From Morella rubra (taxonomy: Eukaryota; Streptophyta; Magnoliopsida; Fagales; Myricaceae), in assembly GCA_003952965.2 (NCBI GenBank), contig CM025852.1, positions 943,545 to 1,007,544 of the forward strand: a DNA stretch of 64,000 nt, written 5' to 3'. Shown here in pieces: positions 56,101 to 64,000 of this stretch (the first letter of the stretch is position 1; every line of letters begins with the position of its first letter). The notes below the pieces were generated by a model. That model worked only from the letters and a program-made list of their open reading frames with translations, did no database searches and had not been told where the DNA came from. The position numbers were made by a program, and so were the translations under genes.

Positions 56101-59100
56101 CCCCCTTTTTTGGTTTGCCGAACCTGTTATGAAAGGATTCTGTGGCCCTCTTAACACCATTTGCTTCAATACAAGCATTCTGGTTCTCTTTCACCTTATT
56201 GGCATATCTTTTCTTATGACTGTGTTGGTTTCCAAGCTTCTGTTTGACCCTAGTCTGGGTCCTCGTGAAGCTAAATTCTGTGTGTACAGAATCTATACTA
56301 AATCTATCAGCATATCTCTCCACTTCAGAAACTGCGGCAGGAGGGTTTGGATTTCCTGTAAGGTCAGCAAGTGGTACTCTTTTGACTGAGCTAGTAGTCA
56401 CTTCTGAACAAATGCCCTCTGGGAATGTCTCAGCTACCTCATCAGCATTCTCATTTTCTTCATCAATGCACGGAAGCTCTGGATTTAAGCTTGTACGCTT
56501 CTCTGAGCTGCCAGAGTTTGATTTGATTCTATCCCAGAGCTTCCCAATGGGAGATACATATGGATTAGTTATATTCCGAGCTGATTGACAATTAGAGTTC
56601 GGTAGGCAATCAGAATAGGACCTCCCATGAAAAGCATGGCCAACTTCCTCTCTCAAGCTGCTACCATTAAGCTGCTTGCCCGTATCGTTCATAGAAAGGG
56701 TGCTTCTCTGGTTCATCCCTTCTAGAAGCCCGTTGGGAACAGACTGGTAGAGACTTGGAATCCTGTGCAACTTATACGAAGTTGAAGAACCAGAAAATGG
56801 GGTATCCGTGCAAGCAGATCTGCAGAGCTCCTCCAATATACTTGCACGTTCAACTGCACTATTTGGGAGGTCCAATTTCTCAAAGTTAATTCCATTCCCT
56901 GTAGTGCACAGGTGTTTGTCATCCGTTTGCAGTATGAACCCTTCAAACACAGGCATAGCCTCATCAGCCTCAGGCAAATCCAAGAACTGGCTTTGTGGAG
57001 AACCCACTGAGCAATTCAAAATTTCATCAGTCCCGTCAAAATTAGATCTCTTTTCCTGTATTGTTCTTCCAGTACAAGTAACATGTTTTGTAATTTCTAG
57101 ACCCAGTTTATCTTCAAGATGCAAAGGAGCTTGGTTCTTTTCTACAAAGCATTGCATGCTACCATCGATTTTGCTATTTGGATCAACCACTTCCACTTCC
57201 TCTGCCAAACAACCTTGAGAATCACCAGCAGCCTGGTTAATCAAACTTGAGATGAGGGACACTCTTAGCTGATCATCCAAATAAGTAAAAGTTGTGTTTG
57301 CACTTCCAACCATAGCCCCCAAGCTAAGTTCAACCTGTCAAAACAATTTTTGACATATATCCGCATCAGAAAAGCTCAAAAGACCACAACAACAACAAAA
57401 AGCAACCTGCAGGAGTAGAAGAAAATAAGTTTGAAACCTGTAAGCACTTGGTACAAAAAACACCAGTGACAAATGAAGTTAGAGCAAATTACAGGGCATA
57501 TAAACATATAGCTTACAGTGAATGCTTGTGGTGAGATATTAGGTTTTAATAATTCCTCATCAGTACATTCAGTTAGACATGCATAATTGCATAAGGAAAT
57601 TCCAACCTTTCACAACTGGACCAAACTAGCAATGACGAAGGAATCTGTAATGCGAGACCTACCTAAATGACAGATTAAGTGTGAATTTATAGTCAGACTG
57701 AACCATCTCTTCAGATGAACAACTCAACGTAAAGAAAGTAATAGTCCTAACTGCTTGGCATTGATACATGAATCCATTCAGTTCACGCTAAAGCCATATG
57801 TTTCTTCATCACATGTACCCACGATCTTTTTGGTCCCCTCGGGTTTCTGGATTCATCGACCACCTTCGTCCAGGAGATGGGTAAACGGTATTTTTATTTG
57901 CAAGACAATACTATTATCAAAGGTTTTGAAGGAGGCATATTGTACATAGCTAAACACTCTATCATAAGGAGTACCAGTGATAGCAGAGCTGAAGTTCCAT
58001 ATTCCCAAATCCCATGAAAGAACCAACTGCATAATATAATTAACAACTGTTTCAGTTTGAAAATTAAGATCATCTGATCAGGTCAATATATTCTAAATGG
58101 CAACCAACACCAAAGGCACCTGGCTTTGCTTAATCACTTTGGCTGCAGTTTTCTCGATAGATTTAAGGACCTACATAACCTACTATTCTTCCACAATATA
58201 CAAGCACAAAAAACAAAGACTGTCCTGATTCAGCATCCTTCTCTGGGATTGCTGACCCAAAATAATTAATGAAGTAGGTTTCAGAATTTATGCCACAAAA
58301 GCCAATACCTCTTCAACGTGCAACCTAGGTGAAGATTCAAATCCTTCTATCATGTGGCCTTCCTCATTTTGATGCTTTGCTTCAGCTAGACTGTTACCCA
58401 TGTCTAATTGTGCAACGCCCTTCTCAGGAGATAATGAGAAATGTAGAGTTTGTAGGACTGCCTTTGAATAATCTTCTGCATCATTCAGGTTTTCACTTAC
58501 AGAACCCCTGTTGATCAATGTCAGTCCCTCTTCCCTCAAGCTTGGTGAAGCAGATAGTAAGTTAGTAGGTCGACCCTCGATCTTTCTCCGCTTATGCTGA
58601 AACCAAGAACCCTCCAAGCCCAAGCTATAACTTCCTCCTGGCGTGGCATTCTTTGCAATCTGATCTTCAGTTGATTTTTCAAAAATTACTTGTTTGTCTG
58701 GACAAGCACGTCTCCCCAAAGAATCTGCTTTTGGAGACTGAGAAATGCCCGGATGTATAATTGGCTGCACCAAAGCATCATTCATTTCTTCCACCCAAAG
58801 AGCACGAGGAAGGTCAATTGTAGAAGAGTTTAAAGTTACATCTGAATTTATGAAAGGACCAGATCCACTAACAAACGAAAAATCAGCATTTGTTGATTGG
58901 CGGGGATCACCACCAAGACTGATATCACGTTTACGGTTGATGGAAACCAATTTGATAGATTGTACATCATCATGTTCCACAACAACCTTCCCGGAGGAAA
59001 GATCCCCCTTAGTATCAGCATTGACATTTGACATATTGGACCCCATTAGATTTGGCAGGCTTCCAAGGAAATCTTCACAGTCTACTTGTAAGATAGATGA

Positions 59101-62100
59101 ATGATCGGTCAAAGAAGATTTCCCTTGGTAAGCTTTGTCCCTTACGAACAAAGGATGAGTAACTGCATCCCTAGAAACCTCAGATGTTCTTTTTATTTGT
59201 TGCACAGCATTTTCATCTGAACTTCCGCTGGCTTCATATGTCTCGTCCACTTCAGATGAAAATTCCTGAAGTTCTTTGTCCTTGCTCAAATCGTCCTGCT
59301 CCTTCAGGGAAGGTTTCCCTGCAGATGAGCCGCACTTGGCTTGGCAACCAATGGATGCTACTTTCTTCATTAACTCTGCAGGATTAGCAAAGGTTCCTGA
59401 TAACCTACCCAGTACTTCCTTGTCTGAGGGAGGACATGACATTCCATTCGAACTTGACTCGACCACAGAATCGAAATCAAGTTGGTTGGGCTTCATAGAC
59501 ATAGTACAATCAGAGGGTGGCCTCGATGCTAACACTCCTGATCCAGCTCTAAGGCAAGCAATGTCACAATTAGAACCGGGAAGATCTGAGCGACCATCAG
59601 CAAGCACATCAGAATCAACCTCACATTTCATCACATTTGCAGCACCCCTCTGCTGTTCAACTGTGTCCCTATTGCAGGTACCATGCAGGACTTTTATTTG
59701 AGTGCCGGACACTTCCTTAAGGTCAATTCCTTCAGAACATTTTAAAGATTGTGCAAATGGATGCTTAGTAGTGGGATTAGATCTGGAGTGTGTGACTTTA
59801 CAACCCAACACGAGGGAAGAGTTAATGTGTTTAGCTATTCCTTCAATGGTACTGGCAGCTTCTCCCCTTATATTAGTACCAGCGTACTCATCAGCTACGT
59901 GCTCCTTGTGTGAATAAAATGCTGCATTAAGTGTGCATGGCTGTTGATCCTTTAGACTTGACCCTCCGGCAGACATTTGAGCACCTTGTACTTCATCAGA
60001 TTTACTGAAACCAAGAAATTTGTACCGGATAACTCTTTCATCAGAGACATTGGAGTAGACCTCTTTTGAAGATATTTTACTGCTACTAGAATCCTGCAAA
60101 TCTGAGTTTCTGGCATCATGGTTCACTTCAGAATTCCCGTTGCTTGAGTGTTCTCTTACATTTTCCATGCATAAATCTTGATCCTTTTGACGCAGCAAGG
60201 ACCTTATCTCACTGATTTGAGGATGCTGTCCATTCTGAAAGCTTAGAGATTGAAGCAGTGGTGTGGATTTGCTCATAGGTTGTGCCTGTGTGCTACTGTT
60301 AGCATTTTTGTGTGACTGGTAAGGACCTCTAGCTCTTAGAACCCTACCAAAATTATCATTGCCTCCCCATTCCTCCCTATGGGGGTCCATTTTTCCTTCC
60401 ACTCCGCTACCATCAGCCGTGATAACAGAGGATTTGACCAATTCCAAAGACTCCTCATCATAGTCGCAATGCTGCTTGGAATCACTAAGACCATCCACTT
60501 TCTCATTATCACAACAGCTATCCAGAGTTTTGGATTTCTTCATGCAGTTAGGCTCTTGACTAGAACTCGTTATTCCTCCAAGGGAAACATTGCTTCCCAT
60601 GTCCTTGCTCCATTTGCCCCCTCGCTTTCCTTTCTTTGCTCTACTTCTTGCATTGGTTATAGGAGAAGGTTCAGTTAATTCCAATGGTTCATTCCCATGG
60701 CTAGACTGCTCATTTAATTTGGCTACAGAACCTGCAAATATACCACCATCTTCCCTGAAAATATAAGGAGACTTACCCCCATCCAAAGAGCCAAGTTGCT
60801 GGCTAGAGCTTCTAGATCTTGTGATTCTACCAGAGTAAAACTTGCTACCATTTCCTTTGCTCCAACAATCGCCCACTTTTTCTCCTTCCCCTGCACAACT
60901 CGCAATATTGGTAGCAACGGGATTGACAGACACTGACTCAACAACATGGTCATTCTGAAGTGAAGCAATTGCAGACCCAGAAATCCCACCAGCATCATTC
61001 TCATGAGTTGAACAGCTTTGGACTGCTTTTGCACTATTACGAAGCTCTATAGCCTTTTGTCTTGACTTGGACCTTTGAATCCTTGCCAGAGATAGAGCTG
61101 GGTCATGGTAGATGTTGGGTACTCTTATGTCTCTCGCATCTTGAGGAGACATAGCAGCATGATCCAGCTCAGGAACACCAGCGGAGGCACATCCTACATC
61201 TCTGGCAGGACACTGATCCAGAGAGGATATCCCATCTCCGGCATCAATCCCCTGTTCTGAATCAATAACTTGCGTAGACAGATCATTTGGTAACTCTCCG
61301 TTACCAGCTGCAAAAACTGGTTTTTTGTAGAGAGCGCAGTGACTACTGGTGTAAGGGATGACGTGTTGTGGACGTGGAAGCAAGACCCCTGAAATCAGCT
61401 CTTCCTTATTGAACTCTGCAATGGCAACAACAATTGTTTAAGAAGCTGGGGAGGTTCATTTGTCAATAATTTTGAAAAAAGTAATGCATATCTAGTTCCC
61501 CTACATTGTTTTCCAACCTTTGTATTACTTTAGTACTGATAGCAAATTCTACTCAGAAAACGTAGCCAATTAGCTGAAGTAAATATTTCAAGAAGGTGCT
61601 CAGAAAAAAAAAAAATATTTCAAGAAGGATGTTTTAAACAGGAAAGCACGATACATTTCAACACCAAATTCAAGTGCGCACTAATTCATGCAATGCCACC
61701 GTGAGCAGTCTAAAGGTTTATATTATCATAAAAGACGTTTAAGTATATTAAAGATTCGAGATAATTATGAAATGCACCGATTAAAACTTATATGAAACTA
61801 ATGCCGGAACTGTGTATACCCTGTTTGGTACTGAGAAATTGTCACGATTGGTCAAATTTGAAACTTCCATGTATGAGAGTCCAAATTACACAGCCCTCCA
61901 CTAAATCGAATCCAACTCATTGTGCCTGGTTTCTTTGTCTTTCAAAGTTGTTTCTAAAAGCAGAAGCCGAGGCAATTTTCGTTTCCAAACAAAACCGAGT
62001 GATTTCTCGACCACGAGGAGGAAAAAGAAAAACTGCACAAATCCGAGCCGAAATCATAAATTTTTTTAAAATAAAAGGAACTAAAACATTTTCGAAAACC

Positions 62101-62390
62101 ATGACGAATTCGGGAGAATACACATTTTCCGGTTTATTGAGAAAACCACAAGAACAAAAGCAGAAGAAATGAGAAGGATAGCGCTGGGGAAGAGATAGAC
62201 AATTACCATTGGGATCCGAGGGCTGGGCGTGGAGCGGAGGAGTCCAGAGCCAAGGCGGAGGGGCAATTCCGTCAATGAGGAGTTTGGAGGCGAGGTGTTG
62301 GTCGAAGAGATGGGTCTGGTGCTTGGCCTGGTCGATGATCCCCCGCTTCCGCTCAAAGATCTGCACGAAGAGCTTCTCTATCGTCGACAT
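53154..62390 (-). CDS. WYR: WYRD, plant INCENP homologue (inner centromere protein)
   Basis: Eight exons join in phase: 62390-62207, 61415-58309, 57334-55996, 54935-54586, 54499-54296, 53793-53636, 53369-53278, 53200-53154, giving 5,481 bases and 1,826 residues. Every junction has GT/AG. The start is ATG 62390 (MSTIEKLFVQIFERKRGIID), the family's N-terminus. Exons 2 and 3 encode a long polar, low-complexity region. Exon 4 (about residues 1544-1660) is a highly charged Lys/Glu/Arg helix (single alpha helix or coiled coil). Exons 6-8 carry the IN-box that binds Aurora kinase: YDISPYKGSDDEDEEDDDVP, SKFIPSWAS, QQRVDPETIFP, VLLPR. INCENP scaffolds the chromosomal passenger complex at centromeres and the midzone; Arabidopsis wyrd mutants fail in gamete cell fate and division. 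The long ORFs at 58288-61383 and 55868-57322 are its exons plus a little intron. A plus-strand frame opposite exon 4 is a shadow. Confidence 0.92.
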
Positions 62391-64000
62391 TTCCTTCTTC
62401 TTCTTCTTCTTCTTCACGGATTGGCCATGAGAATCACTCGGAGAGAGTCCGAGAGAGAAAGGCTTGAGGGTGGAGATGGGGATGGACTGGCGTTTAGCGC
62501 GGATTGGATTTCAAATTTTGGCTTAACGGTCGAGCATTGGCGTCCAGGATGAACGGTGGGGATGGGCTGCCGTCTTGGACCAGTTTGGTTTTTCAACTGT
62601 CCTAAACCTTTCTTCTTCTTTTTTCCTTGTTTGGCCTTTTCCTTTGTTATATTCAACGAGAATAAATATTAAAAAAACATAGAAATAAATGGTCAATTTT
62701 GTTAGTCCTGAAAATTTCACGGCAATATAATATATCCTACAAATTAATTTAACAACCAAAGCAATAGGGTCTAGGGTAATAGTTGTGAAAACTGATACAA
62801 AGCTATTGATTAAAATACCCATTAATTATTATTAATAGGGTCTAAGGTAATAGTTGTGAAAACTGCTTTAATGCCCATTAATTATTAATTATTAAAGCAG
62901 TTTTAACTGAAATCCCATGTTTCAAATTTGCAACTTTGAGAGAAAAATGATGTCCTTTTCTTTTTTCCATGATACGTCTTTCCTCTCAAGCAATTAAACT
63001 TATATGAACATTCATAATATGTTTAAATTTTATAAAAGACTTAAATTGTTTGGTTTCGTAATCTGCTCTTAGTCTTTGATAAATGATTATGTGGCATGTC
63101 GACCATATACAGCAAGAAAAGCATTTCATCCAATCTACTGCCCTTCCCTAATTTGTACGTTTATATTTTTAGAAAAATATTCAAGTTCCTGAACTATCAC
63201 AAAAATATCATTTATTAGTCTCAATTATAAAATATTATCACATATAATTTACAAATTGTCAACTAGACTCGTGCAGTTAAAATGCAAATTAAGCTACGTG
63301 ACACAATATGAATCGATGAAATTTATAATCAGACAAACATTGATATATTATAGTAGTTTGCAGTCTTAATATGACAAAATTATTAGTTTAAGTACTTAAA
63401 ATGATATTTAGCTCGAAGGCAAAAAATATATATTATTATTTTTTGTCTTAATAGAAGTGTGTCAAGTCAATAAGCTACACAACATCACGTGATTTGTGAA
63501 GCACAGATAAATTTTAACATTTTTAATCTTTTCAAATCTAAAATATTAAGTACATGAAGAAATTTAAACTTTAGCAAACAATGTGAAGAGTTTACTAATT
63601 TGAAAATCTTTTGAATCACTTCATGGTATTCAATTTGGGTCTTCTTTTTATTTAATGATCAACTTAAAGTTTTATTTATTGGAAAATTTTCATATATAAT
63701 GACTACATTTAAGTATTTAATCTTTCTGAAAACATTAATTAAAAAAAAAGATCTTTATAAAATTTTTCACTAATATGAAAAATTTTAACAAATTTCAGGA
63801 GAATTTGACAAATCACAAGATTTGGCTAGCATGAATAGGGTAACAGATTTTGATAATCTCTGTACAAAGGTATAAGTCTGATTTGGTAAGTCCTGTACAA
63901 TTGTTCATTCTTCACTGTATATGGATGTTTATAATATACCATTTAAATTAAAATTAACATTTAGCATATCATTCTGTGCCAAATAATTAAGATGATTTTT
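62391..64000. other. 5' flank of WYRD, AT-rich
   Basis: A CTT-rich stretch (62395-62415) lies immediately upstream of the start codon in the probable 5' UTR. Beyond about 62650 the sequence is very AT-rich, with no gene recognised. A short direct repeat with a hairpin is at 62763-62903. Confidence 0.5.
62763..62903. repeat. 71-bp direct repeat with foldback
   Basis: AATAGGGTCTA.GGTAATAGTT followed by GTGAAAACTG occurs at 62763 and 62834, a period of 71 bases. The second unit ends in an inverted repeat (CTGCTTTAAT / ATTAAAGCAG, 62863-62900). Confidence 0.6.

Noticed and set aside
58745..59917. Several plus-strand frames of 70-140 codons
   Set aside because: They are antisense to WYRD exon 2, which has a continuous reading frame and family motifs.
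61917..62417. 166-codon minus-strand frame starting before the WYRD ATG
   Set aside because: It joins 5' UTR, exon 1 and intron 1; the family N-terminus and the GT donor at 62206 define exon 1 instead.

Overview
This is nuclear plant DNA from a eudicot, probably a woody rosid; I cannot name the species. The evidence is plant-only gene families (MIK2-like LRR receptor kinases, an early-nodulin-like phytocyanin, an L-type lectin receptor kinase, a plant INCENP/WYRD homologue, a MIR156 hairpin), spliceosomal introns with GT/AG ends, AT-rich spacers, and plant transposons of the CACTA, hAT, Mutator-like and LINE types.

Layout. 1-926: AT-rich spacer with a possible SINE remnant. 927-4643: a complete CACTA transposon (3-bp target duplication TAC/TAC) that carries exon pieces of three unrelated host genes, all on the minus strand: NMN adenylyltransferase, the autophagy kinase ATG1, and sucrose-phosphate synthase. 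4892-36862: a decayed tandem array of four MIK2-like LRR receptor kinase genes (starts at 4892, 17881, 23823 and 34151), embedded in segmentally duplicated, repeat-rich DNA with LRR crumbs, LINE tails, an orphaned promoter copy and nested small transposons. Copies 1-3 are pseudogenes. Copy 4 is almost intact, with one frameshift. 37200-37947: a two-exon phytocyanin/early nodulin-like gene on the minus strand. 38122-44429: a complete but mutated LINE flanked by a 15-bp target duplication, inserted about 175 bp upstream of that gene's start codon.

44445-64000 is a more conventional region. A MIR156 precursor lies on the plus strand (mature miRNA at 46984-47004, TATA box at 46461). A single-exon lectin receptor kinase, closest to LecRK-S.7, is on the minus strand at 49187-51226. 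The plant INCENP homologue WYRD occupies 53154-62390 on the minus strand; its eight exons can be joined in frame into a 1,826-residue protein. From memory, MIR156H, LECRKS7 and WYR are also neighbours on Arabidopsis chromosome 5, so this looks like conserved microsynteny.

How the genes relate: there is no operon-like logic. The receptor kinases act in cell-surface sensing, the phytocyanin is a probable GPI-anchored wall or membrane protein, WYRD targets Aurora kinase at centromeres and the division midzone, and miR156 controls SPL factors and phase change. The most unusual item is the CACTA element with triple gene capture. No unknown multi-gene system was recognised.
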